DNA of 64,000 bases from Antrodiella citrinella (GCA_004802725.1 SGPM01000030.1:62001-126000); one strand, 5' to 3'; counted from the first letter of the stretch, positions 1-13,046 are shown. The notes: a model not told the origin generated them from the letters alone. Numbers and translations are program-made.

Positions 1-2384
1 CGCACTAACAATCCTCCCAATGATGGGGCCGCCACATCCCCCGCAAACCAGACCGCCCTTACCCTTGATGGCGGGCGGAGGCGGAAGGTCTGCTAAAGAC
101 CTCTTCGTAGGACCAGACACCGCGATCTGAGGGCCGCTGTCCGACCCATCGATAGAGATGGTCGGAATCTGCGGTACACCCCCGTCGTGCCCGTTGATCG
201 CGATCTGTGGAGCGGCTGGCCCGTTGGTAGATCCAGAAATTACGATGACAGGACCATCATCTTCGGAATCACTATCTGCATTCGCGGGAAACGAGATCTT
301 GGGGATCGTAGGTCGGCTACTAGGCAGCTGTTGCTGAGCGGACATTCCACCGTTGGTATGTGGAGAGCGGGGAGGAAAGATGCCGTTTGGTGGTCGCATG
401 GGAACCTGAGTTGGTGGTTGCGGAAATTGAGAGAGGGAAAATATAGACGATGCCGACCCCGGTGTGGCAGTAGTTGGAGTATCCGTACCAGTAGGAGAAA
501 TCGGCGATAAAACGTCCCTGGTGCGGATATTAGGTCGAGTAGGTGAACCAGATGTCGGAGATGTCGGCGTACGCGCTACGCCAGGCGACGGCGACCGGCG
601 CAGAGACCGCGGAGGAGTATCATCAAGTGAGGGTAATACCATCCGACTCCGCGGTGTACCGATAGCAACAGGGTTCCTCAGACTAGCTTTGCGGGTTGGT
701 AGGTCATTCGGAGCGCGTGTAGGGGAAGTGCTTCGCGAAAATTGTGAAAGAGCTGGGGAGGCGGGAGGTTGCGGGAGGCGTGGAAGGTCTGTCGGCCATC
801 GGGAAGGACCTGCCTGCCCGGGGGCAGGAAGAGGCTGAGAGGCTTTCGGAGGGCTGCTGCGAATAGGCTGTCTTGGTGTGGGGGGAACTCGCCCCGAAGC
901 CATACGAAAAATAGATGACGTAGGATGAGGGGATGTCGGGGTGCGAACGGGACTCTCCGCCGTGGCATACGGATGACGCATTGTTGGTGAAGTTGGGGTC
1001 TGCGGTATCATTACCGTTCGCGTCGGCGACTGCGCACCAGTTGACTGTCCAGTTGACCGTGCAGGCAGATCCCTGATCCCATATGTTGGACTAGGGGTCT
1101 TCGTTTCTGCTCGTCGGGTCAGCAAAGGGTTATTGCTAATATCGTCGTCATCAGAACTAGACGGTGGCTCAGGCGAGGTAGTTACTGGTTTTCCAGGATT
1201 CTTCATCATAGAGATTGGACGGGACGGTAGAGCGCCTGTCGGAGCAGGGCCGGTGAGACCGGGAACGTTTCGGGGACGGTCACGGAAGCGTAAAAAAGCG
1301 GACCCAGTCGGCGAAGAGACGTGACCTTTAGGCGTGGACGGATCTGACGAATCGTACGACTGAGAGGTCTGCGAAGAGTCTGAAGATGAAGACGAGCTCG
1401 TTCGCTCAGGCCGAACAGATCCTCCCGGAGAAGTGGGTAGGGGTCTCATAGATGCAGGCTGCCCAGAGGCTTGTAGCGGAGTTGGTGAGGTGATGCCGCG
1501 TCGCTCAGCGACAGATGCTCCCTGACCAGGTGTGGGTAAAGCGCGTTTCCACAAAGGGACGAATTTCTGGCCAGAGGATCCGGATGATTGCTGGGAAGCC
1601 GTTGGGTAATTTGAAGAGGAGCTGTTGGTCTGGAAACTAAGACTCCGAGGTAGTTCAATGCTACTCGAGCCTCTAGGCTGGGGAAGAGGTCGAGGGGGTG
1701 ATGAAGAGGATCCCGGTCGTGCCACGGTATTGTGCCTGACAAGAGCAGGTGCTATCGGCGCATATTTCTGAGAAGACTGCATAGACAATGAAGAACTTGG
1801 GCGATGGCGAGCTACGGTCGGGGGGGCGGCCCCGGCCGATATGTGACTTGGTCCGGGGGATCGGTTTCTGAAACCAAGTGATGAGGGGGATGATACAAGG
1901 GGCAATAAGACACCCAAAGCACAAGTCCGACTTACGTTCCGGGGGCCGTTGTGGGTCTTCCACCGACTTTTGCCTGAGGATCTGGCAAGGGTCTCCGAAC
2001 GAATTGCTTGGTCGGTGAGGCAGGTGAGGCCGGAGAAGGATAAGGATTACGAGCTACATGTGTTACTACATCCACTGGAGGCAGAGCATGTAGAGGCTGG
2101 GGTTGATGAGTAGGGACATACTGAGAAGTTGACGCGACTGGAGAGCGCGGTGGAGGCAACGGGGGTCGTATTTGGGACTGCTGTGACGCGGAAGCGTACT
2201 GCTGTGCATACTGACTGGAACTCCTTGAATCTGGGAGAGCTGATGCGTTATAGGCTGGGTATGAATACTGCTGCTGGGGTTGTGCAGGAGGGTATCGCAG
2301 CGAACCGGGTTGGTATGATGAACCCGGAAGCTGCTGGGTATTATGTTGGTATTGGAGATGCTGGGGGTATTGGTTGAACGCCAT
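1..2384 (-). CDS. LIM-domain protein with long disordered N-terminus (partial, paxillin-like)
   Basis: The first exon (1936-2384) starts MAFNQYPQHL; a 68-bp intron (1868-1935, GTAAGT...TTTCAG) follows, and exon 2 stays open from 1867 to the window edge, about 770 residues in all. Almost all of it is low-complexity sequence rich in Ser, Pro, Gln and Thr, expected to be disordered. At the edge the reading frame enters CGGCGGPIIGRIVSA, the first zinc-binding Cys-x2-Cys pair of a LIM domain. LIM domains bind two zinc ions and mediate protein contacts. In fungi a long disordered N-terminus followed by C-terminal LIM domains is typical of paxillin-like Pxl1 proteins at the cytokinetic ring, but LIM RhoGAPs share this start, and the missing 3' end decides. 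An upstream in-frame ATG at 2510 is an alternative start. Confidence 0.85.
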
Positions 2385-2892
2385 AGACTGTGCGTCGGCC
2401 GTCGACTCGCACGTCGGCGGGAGCTGGAGATGATGGTGGTCGGGAAAGAAAGCAGATGGTGGTGAACGTCGTGAAGAACGATGAGGACGGAGTGAATATG
2501 TTTGGATCAAGGATTGATAACGTCAGCGAACTTTGCACATCAATGAATCTCAAACAGACGCTTACCTGGAAAGCCTGGAAAGGCATCCGTTCGCTCAAAA
2601 GCATCTTGTCAGCGGTGTTTCCTTCGTCGTCGTCGTCGTGCACGTCGAGCTCGCAGTTGGGAGTCAGGTCATCCGACGGATACTCCATGTATCCTTTATA
2701 TTTCGTCGAGATGATACGGCACCCAGATCAGCAAACCGGTATGTCCGTTCCATATTGCCCCGAATTGCCTTTCACGTTCGTACCGAACAGTCCGAGGGAG
2801 TCCCAATCTGTCCCAATACTACCTTGATCATCAGCTTGCAAAATCGAAATAGCATCATCGCAGTCTAATTTCATGGTTTTCAACTCCCTCTG
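2385..2892. other. Intergenic region upstream of the LIM gene
   Basis: I see no convincing gene here. A minus-strand reading of about 50 codons starting MKLDCDDAIS (near 2874 down to 2730) has coding-like composition and could be an exon or relic of a small secreted protein together with the next feature, but no splice pair joins them in frame. Confidence 0.3.
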
Positions 2893-3159
2893 CTAGTGGG
2901 CCTTAGTGGACCTGTACGGGGACTCAGGCGTCTCAATCCTCCGATGATACGTCCGACCGTTCTCGTTTGAGAACCCTTGGAGTACCATGGGTGTAACTCC
3001 GTACACGGGTTTGCACTGGTAACCATCAACGGCGACTTTGGCTTCAGCCCCATCGCTACTCAAGTACTCAACGGCAGTGCACTGGCAAAGGGCATCAAAA
3101 TCCCGAGTACACGACCTAGAGCTCGCCGAGAATGACCAGATGGAGCAGACCAGATGCAC
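2893..3159 (-). CDS. Possible small cysteine-containing protein or gene relic
   Basis: An 88-codon open frame whose first codon is GTG, so the true start or first exon is missing. The translation contains a hydrophobic, serine-rich beginning and a CTRDFDALCQC cluster, then a further Cys, giving a pattern like small secreted cysteine-rich proteins of agaricomycetes. I do not recognise the family. Composition looks coding, but without an ATG or splice partner it may be a decayed gene. Confidence 0.2.
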   Translation of the reverse strand: MHLVCSIWSFSASSRSCTRDFDALCQCTAVEYLSSDGAEAKVAVDGYQCKPVYGVTPMVLQGFSNENGRTYHRRIETPESPYRSTKAH

Positions 3160-3955
3160 GGCACCTCGACGTTACGCAGTACTCAATTCTAATCGATACA
3201 CGCTACTCGAGAGCCCACTGCGAACGTTGACACTTGTGCTAGCACAAATGGCGCGTGGGCGGGGCGGGACGGGGCTCACCTACGTTTTGTGGGCACGTCA
3301 ACGAGGTCCGTGCGATGGCTCTGAACCTCACGTGTATCTAGCACCTGCTGGTTTACCTGGGTATGATGTACGAGTGCACAACATGGCTACATACGTCGAA
3401 CTCCAAGATAGCTGGCATAATCACTTCTCTTGGCACCAAGGGGTCACTTTTCGGATTTAAGGCCAATTTTATGGTACGCAAGAACACCTCAATCCGACCC
3501 ATCCGTGAACCTACACTGAATCCACCTGACTTCCAATTGACAACGAGAAGCCAGCATATGTAATATGACGGCCCTGCTCATTAGATAAAACACCTCAAGG
3601 ATCAGGATACAATTCTGTCCGGATCCAAGGTGAGAGCTGCGTCAGTTCACGACACACAACATGCCAACATATTGACATAAGCCAGCAAAAACTAAGCAAT
3701 GGAGTCTACAAGCTGTCTACACTCATCATACACCAAAGATCGCGGCACTTAGCACATGCCATGAACGTCGAGGATCTGCGGTCTGATCAACTCGATTCAG
3801 ATCGGTGACGATCTCTCGACGGAAGCATAGATGTTCAACTGTCCCTGGCAGCTGGTGAGGTCCTGAGCCTGAAGGACTGAGTACTGAATTCGACTGATGC
3901 TTTCTGTAGACATTCTGATCTGCAAGTATATTACAAACTGGCTCTGAACGACTAG
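3160..3955. other. Region without a recognisable gene
   Basis: Short overlapping frames only, none with coding-like composition. No repeats or RNA gene were recognised by eye. Confidence 0.35.
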
Positions 3956-4236
3956 GATAATCAGGAACGATTCGGACGTCTGGATGATGCTCAGAGCACG
4001 ATCGATGGAAGTTGTGCAGCCTTCGCAGATCTTCCAGAGGAAAATCAAGCTTCAGAGACGTCCATAATCCAGTGGCCATGGCGCACGGTAAGATCGGACG
4101 CAAAAGCGTTCGCCGCGATGTAGATATTCACCCACGACTGCTACTATAGCTCGGACTCGTTGTCAAGGGTGCGTCCGGGCATGAGGATCATGAACTTAAT
4201 GACGGCCCGAATGAACGCAAAGGCCCTCCTCGTTAA
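3956..4236 (+). CDS. Possible last exons of an unrecognised gene
   Basis: Two coding-like segments join in frame: 3956-4087, then an intron with GTAAGA donor and CTATAG acceptor, then 4150-4236 ending in TAA. The peptide is acidic and polar, with DNQERFGRLDDAQ near the start and HEDHELNDGPNERKGPP at the end. A TAG directly precedes 3956 and can be read as an acceptor, but no good upstream exon was found. The sequence just downstream (to about 4520) is also Ser/Pro/Glu-rich in one frame. It could be a gene 3' end or a relic; the family is unknown. Confidence 0.25.
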
Positions 4237-4522
4237 CCTCCTTCCAGTCATCTTCAATACCTCAACAGTCTCCACCGCCGGACACCAAATGGTCATCAAC
4301 CGAGGACGAGCACTTCAGCCAGTCCGAGTCCCCTCCCCAGACGTCATGTCAGTGGATGTCAGCGGCGACCGCGACCGTTCCTCCACCTCGCGAATCAGTG
4401 GACCCGCATCGGTCACCGGGCTTGCTCGCGCAAAGATCGGTCTGCGTCTTCCCCGACTACAGCGACCGACAGTCCAGTCTCGCCAACTGGCAGTCGAGGA
4501 AGGAGAGAGGGGGAAATTCTGA

Positions 4523-5075
4523 CAACGTTTGATGGAGGATCTCCGCGTACTTTGATACGCGGCAGATCTCTCCTTGCAATTGACGTCCGACGTTTATTGG
4601 ACGTTTATCTCCTTAAAGCTTGGAGTCATTCGAGTACTGAGTGGCCCTTACGCATGGCTTCAGCTTGAAATACTGATAAGCCTGGATGTTGTCGATAAGA
4701 CTCTGAGGCTACGATCGCAAGACTCCAGAGAGGTCGCCCGCTGGAGATTGTAGAGATTTTGGCCAGTATCATGCATGAGGTCACGTGTGATTAAGATATA
4801 GATGTTTGGCAAAAGGGATTCTTATTGCAGCCCCGGCCCGAGTACACATGCGACGCTATGCGACGTCGACGTCACCGATGTGTGTCCTGTGCAGATTCCC
4901 TATCTTTTAAACACGGTAGATAGAATTCGAGCCGCGCCTGTGACGGCGACATTCCAGTGAGCGTGCTGAGCCGATCAGATGTCTCCAGATATCTGCATTG
5001 GGGTATCAAATTTATCAAAGCGGAGACCGGAGCAGCCGTCGGCCCTAAACACGTCCAAGTTGTTGTGAATTCGAT
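4523..5075. other. Intergenic region downstream of the nuclease gene
   Basis: No gene seen. It should contain the 3' untranslated region of the minus-strand nuclease gene that ends at 5076. Confidence 0.5.
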
Positions 5076-7107
5076 TCACAGTAGCGGTGCGTAACGGGAC
5101 GACGGCGCAAATTTGACATCATGTGAATGAGACGCGGAGGGGTTGTCCTGAAAATAATTCCCAGCGAGAGCACTGCGATACTCCCAGTCATCGGATATCT
5201 CCCGTTGCAAGTTGTACCGACGGAGAATGATATTCACTGCATCGTCGTCCACCTGACCAGGTTCGAGGGCTTTGACATCAGGTGCAGGAGGAAGTGTCTC
5301 GAAGACCAACCGTGCGCGCGCCACTTGCGACAAGTAATCCTCCTGAGATGTCCGTGGTGGATATTGCCGTTCGTTCTCCAAGACCCGCTCAATGGATCCG
5401 TATTCACGGATGAATTTTAGTGCACGTTGCGGTCCAACGTTTTTGATCCTCTGAGAGAAATCCGTACCGAGGAGCAGCGCAAAGTCGACGAAGCCAGCGC
5501 GGTCCAATTGCAATCCCGAGCGGACTTCTGCACCCGATATGACGACCAAAGGTTCCTTGCGACTGGTGAGGTTGCGTAACAATGGAACTTCATAAACGAT
5601 GACATCCTGGAGAGATACAATGTCGGCAATCAGCAGAAGAAGTAAAAAGTCAAGATATAACTCACGGAGTCTTCGCTGACAACATAATCCGCATGTCCAT
5701 GTAACACCAAAGATGACGCCAATGCTTCAGCCTCAAATGGACCGCTCGTTTCAATGCAGGGGACACCCATAGCACGTAGAATCTCCTTGCTCTCCTCGTA
5801 CGTGTCCAACGTTGGAGGATGCGTTCTACGGTCGTATGACTGCGATAGGATATGGCTTTGCTCTGCAAGAGAATCGGAGACAGAGCGCATGACGGACTGT
5901 GCTTCTTCGGGCGTGGAACAACGAGAGAGATCTTCCCAGAAACGACCCTCATCAACGGTGAGTTGCTGCTGATTCTTGGACATGGCGTACTCTACCCGAT
6001 TTTCTGACCCTTCCCGTGTAGGCGCAGTTGGCAAAGAGGGCGCAGGTAGCGATTCCAGTCTCGGTATACTTTGCTGATACTGAATGTATTGGGCCATCAA
6101 GGTCTGGGTAAATGACTCTTTGTAGTCGGGGCCGTCCCAAGGATCAGAGCACTCGCTCGAGGCAAGCTCGTTTATGACATCATCCAGATGAGATAGTTCC
6201 AAATCGCTTGGAGACAGTTGGTCCATCGGAGATATGTTGATCGACAGTCCATCGAGAGGATAATCATCGAGGGGTAAGTCATGCTGTGACGTGCCCGATT
6301 CCACTGCGTGCCCAAGCTGTATGTCCGCCAGAATGTGCGAGAATGGTTCAGCGTCAATATCTTGAGAGGAGCTGACGAGGATCCCAGCGTGCCTCATCCA
6401 ATATTCGCTATCGACGTCGCTCGCCGTCTGCTCGAATTGACTGGCGCAAATCTTGGTCGAATGATCAATGTGCAGCCGCTGCACCAAGTGATCCGTCGTG
6501 GGCGGTTTCCAGTCCAGAAGCATGGCGTGCACCGTCGTAAGTATCTCCTGCTTTGCGGTCAACTCTAAGGTAACCCATTCATGTGAGAGGGTCGCGAGGT
6601 TTCGTAGTCTCTTGAACCGCTCAGCCTCAAACACCCCCCGAGCAGCCGTCATGCGTCGTACTTTACGTCGTCTCTCAACCTGTGTCGTCAGTGAGTCTTA
6701 CCGCGTCAAATGTAGATTATCGCGACCAACCTCCAGGTGTTTTGCAAAACTCCTCTCTAATCCATCAAAAACACACACAGCTTCCACCTCCGATTCTTGC
6801 AGCTCCTTGACAATACGATACCAGCCAAGGACGTGTCTATACTTGTGCGGCATGGGCGCGAAGTGTAGTCTTTGCGTCAAGAGGGTTCCATCTCTGACCA
6901 AGGTATATATGAGCGTGGAGGAACGATACTGATATATTGACACGTACATGACCACTTTCTTGCCACGAAGAGTTTTGAGACGATCGGGAAGGGTTTTGAT
7001 GACGTCTGGGCTAGAGTACGTGATTCCTTTAGAGCAGGACGGAATTAGGCAGAAATATGTACTTACCATACTTTTGAGAGAAATGGCGCAAGCCCAAGTA
7101 CACCCAT
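5076..7107 (-). CDS. XPG/Rad2-family structure-specific nuclease (PIN-like)
   Basis: Five exons (7067-7107, 6948-7010, 6731-6893, 5666-6679, 5076-5606) give 603 residues with phases that agree at every junction. The start MGVLGLAPFLSKVCPDVIK is the usual opening of XPG N-domains, and IDGTLLTQRLHF and VFDGLERS follow with catalytic Asp residues. The I-domain is near residues 388-430 (FEAEALAS, then VVSEDSDVIVYE, spanning the last intron). A helix-hairpin motif, VGPQRALKFIREYG, follows. The family cuts DNA flaps and bubbles at single/double-strand junctions using two metal ions. A spacer of about 270 residues separates the N and I domains, unlike FEN1. The gene diverges from coactosin. Which Rad2 subgroup it belongs to is uncertain. 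Confidence 0.9.
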
Positions 7108-7489
7108 AGATCACCCTCCACCAGGTTCTCGTGAATAAGCCAGGATGTATGGAGTCTCACTGGTTGCCCTCTGAATACTCAGGTGAACGTGACTGTAGAA
7201 TAGTAACATACATAGCTCCTAGACCTCGGCTTGACTTGACAATAACTCTCAGAGCCTCGATTTGAACAAGTAGCAGAAGAAGTGTCGACGAACTTCACCC
7301 CTGCTTGATTTTGTAACAGCGATTATTTGATGAGAATTTAACTCATATCCGTGAGAATAGATAAGATCTGGATTTTGTCGATTCAGATGGCAACTTGAAG
7401 CTGCGTGCAGAGACGTTCGTTCACACCTCTCGTATCTCCTCAGCTTTACCTTTCCTATTCTTTCAGACTCTTTAGATTTTGTTGTCATC
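7108..7489. promoter_or_regulatory. Divergent promoter region, nuclease / coactosin
   Basis: These 382 bp lie between the start codons of two genes transcribed away from each other, so they must hold both promoters and 5' untranslated regions. A CT-rich stretch (about 7435-7480) precedes the coactosin start, as is common near fungal transcription starts. Confidence 0.5.
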
Positions 7490-8191
7490 ATGGCCGACGC
7501 GTCTGCGCCAGAAATCGAGCAAGGTGGGGGCACAAAAGCGCGATTCTCAGAGTTTCTGGACGTCTTGTGACTCTAGAATCACAGCATACATCGACGTACG
7601 GTCTGACAAGTCAGGAACGAACTGGCTGTTGCTGGACTATGAAGTAAGCACTGATTTGACTTGTGAAATTCTATCTTTCTGGAGCATGCATGTTTTGACA
7701 TTGACAATACTTGCTCGTACTTAGGATCAGCGTTCAGACAAACTCGTTCTAACGGCGACAGGATCGGGAGGTTTAGAAGAGCTACGAGAGCGACTGGAGG
7801 AATCCAACGCTTCATTTGCGTACGTTAGAGTGCAGTATTCCAACGATAAAGAATCGACTCGGGAGAAGTTTATCCTTGTCATCTGGATTGGATCCAGCTG
7901 CAAGGTCATGCGTAAAGCTAAGGTGCACAATCAGCATTCATGATCGACGTGATGTCGTACTCAAATTTGTTTCATTACACGATCATAGATCTCTGTGCAC
8001 ACTGCAGACGTGCAGCAGGTACTTCGCGTGTATTCTTTGGAAGTTCCAGCTCGCGACAAGGACGATTTGAAGGAGGAGCCAATCGTCGTGAAGCTCAGAA
8101 AGGTATAGTGTGCCTCACAACTATCCCATGTCCCTTGCCTACGCTGATCATATCTTGGAAGGCTGGAGGTGCAAGCTACGACGGTGTATGA
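7490..8191 (+). CDS. Coactosin (ADF-homology actin-binding protein)
   Basis: Five exons (7490-7523, 7585-7643, 7725-7922, 7989-8102, 8162-8191) give 144 residues, the normal coactosin length of about 142. Recognisable blocks are DVRSDKSGTNWLLLDYE, FAYVRVQYSNDKESTREKF, WIGSSCKVMRKAK and the C-terminal KLRKAGGASYDGV. Coactosin is a single ADF-H domain that binds filamentous actin and opposes capping; it acts in the cytoplasm at the cortex. The start ATG lies in a good context (ATCATGG). The exon 1 to 2 junction uses CACAG at 7584 rather than the CTCTAG ten bases before, because only that keeps the conserved frame. Confidence 0.96.
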
Positions 8192-8653
8192 TACGTCGCA
8201 CGCCTTCCGGTGATCTTGATTTGAACTTCAATCCTTACTACCACCTGTATGCTGTGTCTCGTCTTGAGAGGATGATACCAACAATGGCACATCCTAGGTA
8301 TAAACTGCTCTTCCCCCAATTCCTGGAGCTGGCTTGATTTTCAGCCACCGTCATAGATACACACCCACACACGGCGATAGTGGTATACATGTCAAGCGTG
8401 AAAGGCCTGTACATATTTCCTTTTTGATTGGTACAAACGTTCTGCAGTCAGAGATGAGCTGGAGAAAGGGAAAGTGGACACGCTGTTACTGGGACAGTCG
8501 AAAAGACCACCAACATGAGAATGAGCAGCGATCACACACTGTTTCTTCCGAGAGATAAAGAAAATTATTTGAGCAACATACAAGTGAAACAGTGTAAGGT
8601 CCAAACATCAACGGTGTCTACACATGTACTGTATCGGTTCGTCTCGGACTGGA
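8192..8653. other. Convergent intergenic region (3' ends of coactosin and coatomer alpha)
   Basis: No gene seen. The stretch should hold the two facing 3' untranslated regions. Confidence 0.5.
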
Positions 8654-11600
8654 CTACGATCGTGGGGCTGGCAAACCGGACGAGGAAGCTCCAATCTCGG
8701 TGAGATGCATGAGGGGATCCAGCTGGCCCTTGAATTCGGGAAGGTAGGTAGCATCGGTATACGGGCAGCGGACGGAAGGCAACCCCTTGTAGATGGGAGT
8801 GAAGCTTGCAGCGCAGATGTCGAATTCCGTGAATTCGTCGTATGCGATCTCGACAGCGTTGCGCGGGTTTCGGTCGCCTGCAGCGATACGTTGCCGGGCC
8901 TGCACATCACAACGCTAAATAAGTACAGCGTATGTGAACGGACAATGCTTGCTTACCTGGGCAACAATCTTCGGGTCTGGGTTCAGCTCCAAGAGTCGTC
9001 GGGCAAACTTGGCGGCAGTGGCGTGGTTGTTTGCCTTGGCAAACACACCAATCGCACTGCGCAGGGCAATCTGCATATGCGCAGGCTGCAGTTGGCAATG
9101 CGTGAAGTATGCTGCGAGCTCCATGCTTCGTTGGAGGTTATCCGGGTCTTCTTGTGCTACGCGCCGCCGCTCGAGCTCGAGACTCACACCAACGAGATAC
9201 TCCCTTCCAAGAGTCACTAAGTCTCGCCACTACAAGATTGGTCGCGTCATCAGTACTGACATCACGATGCTGAAGATAGCCGCTTACCTCTCTGGCTTCG
9301 TCATCGGACGATACGGGAACCAAAAGCAAGTTGTGCAAGACAGATTGGAAGACAACCTGGGCATCCGCGAGCTTGTTCCCGGAGACAGCGCGGAAGCCCT
9401 CTGACAGTTCGGTGCGTATTGACTGGATAGTACGCACTGCCACAGGCAGGACCTTGCTGGATGATGACTCATCGGGGTTGCGTCTCAAGTAGAGTTGCAG
9501 TGGAGGTAACGACGCCAAAGGAGAGAGATATGTGTGCGAAGATCGGTAGATAGAGATGAAGGCAGGCTTGAGGGGTACGAAGTTCACGACACCGAATTGA
9601 CGGCTCAAGAGCTGACAACAACTGTGAAAACGAGCAACGATGACGGCATTCAGGTTTACTTACCTGCATAGCTGACTCAAATGCACCAGCTGCAGCGTGG
9701 TCGCTAGCGAATGGAGAGTTTCGTGTCCAAAGTTCAGCCTCGCTTACGCCCGGCGTTGCACCAGCACCTAGATCGACCTCTACTTCTTCGTCTTCAGGCT
9801 GCTCAGGCTCCGATAATATCTCCTCTGCACCAGCATCCAAGTCCCACCCATCTTCGTCAGCGGCAATGTCGTCTGGGCCCTCCTCTTCCTTGGCCCACTC
9901 ATCAAGTGCGGAGGTCGCTGCAGCTGCAGCATCGTGACCGTTGACATATGGCACATCTGCCCCGCCCTCAAGAGCGCCGTTGGCAAGCGCTCGGTCGAAG
10001 ACGCTCTCGGACTTCGGTACAGAGGGCCAGTTGAGGTTACCAGTGGAGGTCACCACAGGTGGAGGCCGGAGAGTTGATGTACCAAAGGAAGGAACATCGT
10101 CGACATCAGCTTCAGTCAACCCGGCCGCTTCCAAGATCTCTGAAGCAATGTCTTCTAGACCATTGGTCTTGGCAGTGAGGTATGCCAGAGGGTCTATCGT
10201 TCGTGAATTAGCATCAAACTAGATCGAATAGCATGTTTTGAACGTACACATCCCGACATCCCTAAGAACCGATATCCTGCCAAGAATATCACCAGCATAC
10301 AATGCGTTGTGGAATCGGGACATTGGGTCTCCGCGAGCATCCGCAATCTTTTGCATCTTGGACAGCTTGTCGGTGCTTCCAGTTGCAAGGTACAGGAATG
10401 AGAGCCGGTCGAAGTTCTTGGTCTGTTGATACGCCTTCTCCACGATCTAGAACAATGACAGTAAGTAATGATGTGGTTAGGTAGGCCAAATATGAACACA
10501 CCTTGTGGTTGCCTTGCTTCAGTGCCTGCTGAGCTAAACGTGTCCAACATTCTGGACGATCAATCTCTCGTGCCGTTTCGAGCGCAACATCCAGGTTGCC
10601 ACATTCTATAGCCAGGTCGAATCGGGTATTTTTGTCTTGCACGAAGTGAAGAGCAATCTATGACATGAGCAATCATCAGGATACAAAACTTCGCAATAAA
10701 ACCGGATTTGAATCTGACCTCTGGGAACCCTTTTTGTTGCAAGTATGCAATGATACTCTGGCCCAACAGATTAGAAGTGCGAATAATATACAACATTTCC
10801 TCATGATTATTACGGAGAAGGGCAAGCTTGAATCGGTATTCGGTGGGGTCGATCGTGATGGTGCGGGGACGTGCAGAACGATCCAAGCAATGCACAGTCT
10901 TGCCTTTGACACGGGTCAAATATACCGGGTTATCGAGCGTACAAATGACACCGTGGTCACTACGTATGGAACGGCGTCAGATAAAATTTGGCACACGCGT
11001 GTTACAAACGCACCCTTGCGCAAGGCAGTACTTGATATGGTTGAGCGTCGAATAGATGAATACACCAGTATCATCCCATGCTCCGGACTTGATGCGAATG
11101 GTCTCGTGTATCAATGTATGCTGCGAGAAATTCTTGTTGGCGATGGTGATTGCTGGAAATGTACTGAGTGTCTTCAAACACAAGAAGCTAGGACATACGC
11201 ACTGTGCTTGCTCAATAATGCGACCAGGGAGCCGTCGGCACTCCAAATAACGTACTTCACAGGAGGCGTACTGATCTCGGCGATATTCTTGCCTTGCTGA
11301 ATATCGTATAACACAACAGAAGCAGTCGAGCTAAGGATCAGGCTAGCTGTACCGCCGTAAAAGATCTCGTTTGTAACGACCGGTGGTTTGATGGACTTCA
11401 CAACGGTATTCGAGAGATCGTGTACTTCGACAAGCTATGATTATGACAGAGTTAACAAGGGGCTTGAAGTGCATTATAAGACTTACTTGAGTAGTCTTGT
11501 TGAGTACTGCGAATCGGTTTCGTGCCACGAAGATTGCAGCACTCCCGGGGCCACGCTTGCCATCGACGGATGAGTCTTTCACTTCTGCCGCAGACGTGTC

Positions 11601-13046
11601 CTTGGGTAATGATGTTAACTCAAACAAGCCATTATCCGACGAGATGGTTACGACCACTGCACGCTCCGCGGGATTATAGCTCAGGGTTCTTGGGGGTACG
11701 TACGGGCTACCGAACTTCCGTACGCTCAGTAGACCAATGTCTGAACCACTGTTGATATCGTACGCGCGCACGTACTTGTCTCTGATGTAGTACAAAGTGT
11801 CAGCGTGCATGGCGAAAGCAGGCCGTTCTCGCTCCAACTTGAAGACAATGAGACCGTTGTCGTGACCTAAAAACGATGCATCAAGAAACAATTTGTGATT
11901 TTGTTCATATGTGCAACTCACCGGCAGCAAACAAGTTCAGATCAGGATGAGCGGCCAGCACCCAAAACCGGTCATGCTCTCTTCTGAACGTCTGCACAGC
12001 TGATCTCTTCGTTAGATCCCAAACCCTCACGGTCTTGTCCTCTCCGCAGGACACAATGAGCTCGTGCTTTGGGTGGAACAACGCCGTAGAGACATTGTTG
12101 AAATGGCCGCGGCATGCGTCTACTTCCCAGGCCCTGTTTTCGCTCATACGCCAGATCTTGATTTGTCTATCATCCGCAGCAGAGACGATGAGAGGAAGAG
12201 TCGGGTGGAAAGTAGCAAAGTTGACGCCGCGATCATGTCCCTCGAGTACGTATTTCACGGTGGAGAAGTTGTCGAAGGTATCGAAGGTACCAGGTGCGGT
12301 GTTCGGAGTACTCTTGCGAAGACCGGAGATATCCCATACACGTACCGTCTGATCTTGCGACGCGGAAACGACGAGGTCCTCCTTGGGATGGAATTGCGCA
12401 GACATGACATAGTGGGAATGTCCTGTGAGAATGGCGATACAGTTGCGTGAAGTGCTGTTCCAGATTCGAATAGTTTGGTCGTCGGAACACGACAACTGTT
12501 TAAGCACTGAGCATCGCGAGAAGCGAAAAGTACGCAGATCAAGCAAACTCACGATCCACGGCATCTCATGATGAAATTGAACGGTACGGACATAATCCAG
12601 ATGACCATGTAGAGTGAATAGACATCGTCGGTTTTGAGGACGAATGTCTGTGAAAGCTCAGTACACACCTGTGGTAACAGCGCTATGCACACTCACCCCA
12701 TACTTTGATTTTGTAGTCATCTCCCCCCGATGCCAGCAGAGCGCGACTGGGATGAATGGCGACAGCCCTCACGGGACCTTTGAAACTTCTGTGTCACGAG
12801 CGGAGACTGCAATCAGGCGAGACTTGGACATACCTTCATGCTCCTCAAACCTGTCCACCAATACACCCATACGATAATTCCACAACTGAACACTTCCATT
12901 ATGCAACGAAGCTGCCAAAAGCGGCTGGGTAGGATGAAAGGCCAACCCTGTTCAAATATGAGCGATGACCTCAAGAACTTTACTTCCAAAGACGTACCCT
13001 TGACGCGGTTGCTCTTCGACTCGAATTTGGTTAACATGACCGACAT
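8654..13046 (-). CDS. COP1: Coatomer subunit alpha (COPI coat)
   Basis: A long multi-exon gene with about fifteen short introns; every exon read fits the family. It begins [22 protein letters not shown]40 repeats fill roughly the first 320 residues (for example [55 protein letters not shown]). The middle holds the coatomer WD-associated region ([19 protein letters not shown]). An acidic linker ([16 protein letters not shown]) leads to the C-terminal domain ending [18 protein letters not shown] and [12 protein letters not shown]. The alpha subunit forms the COPI cage with beta-prime and epsilon, reads KKxx retrieval signals through its WD40 domain, and returns proteins from Golgi to ER. No frame disruption was seen. 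Confidence 0.97.

Noticed and set aside
10665..11300. A 211-codon plus-strand open frame inside coatomer alpha
   Set aside because: It lies antisense to well-matched coatomer exons and spans their introns; its translation resembles no protein.
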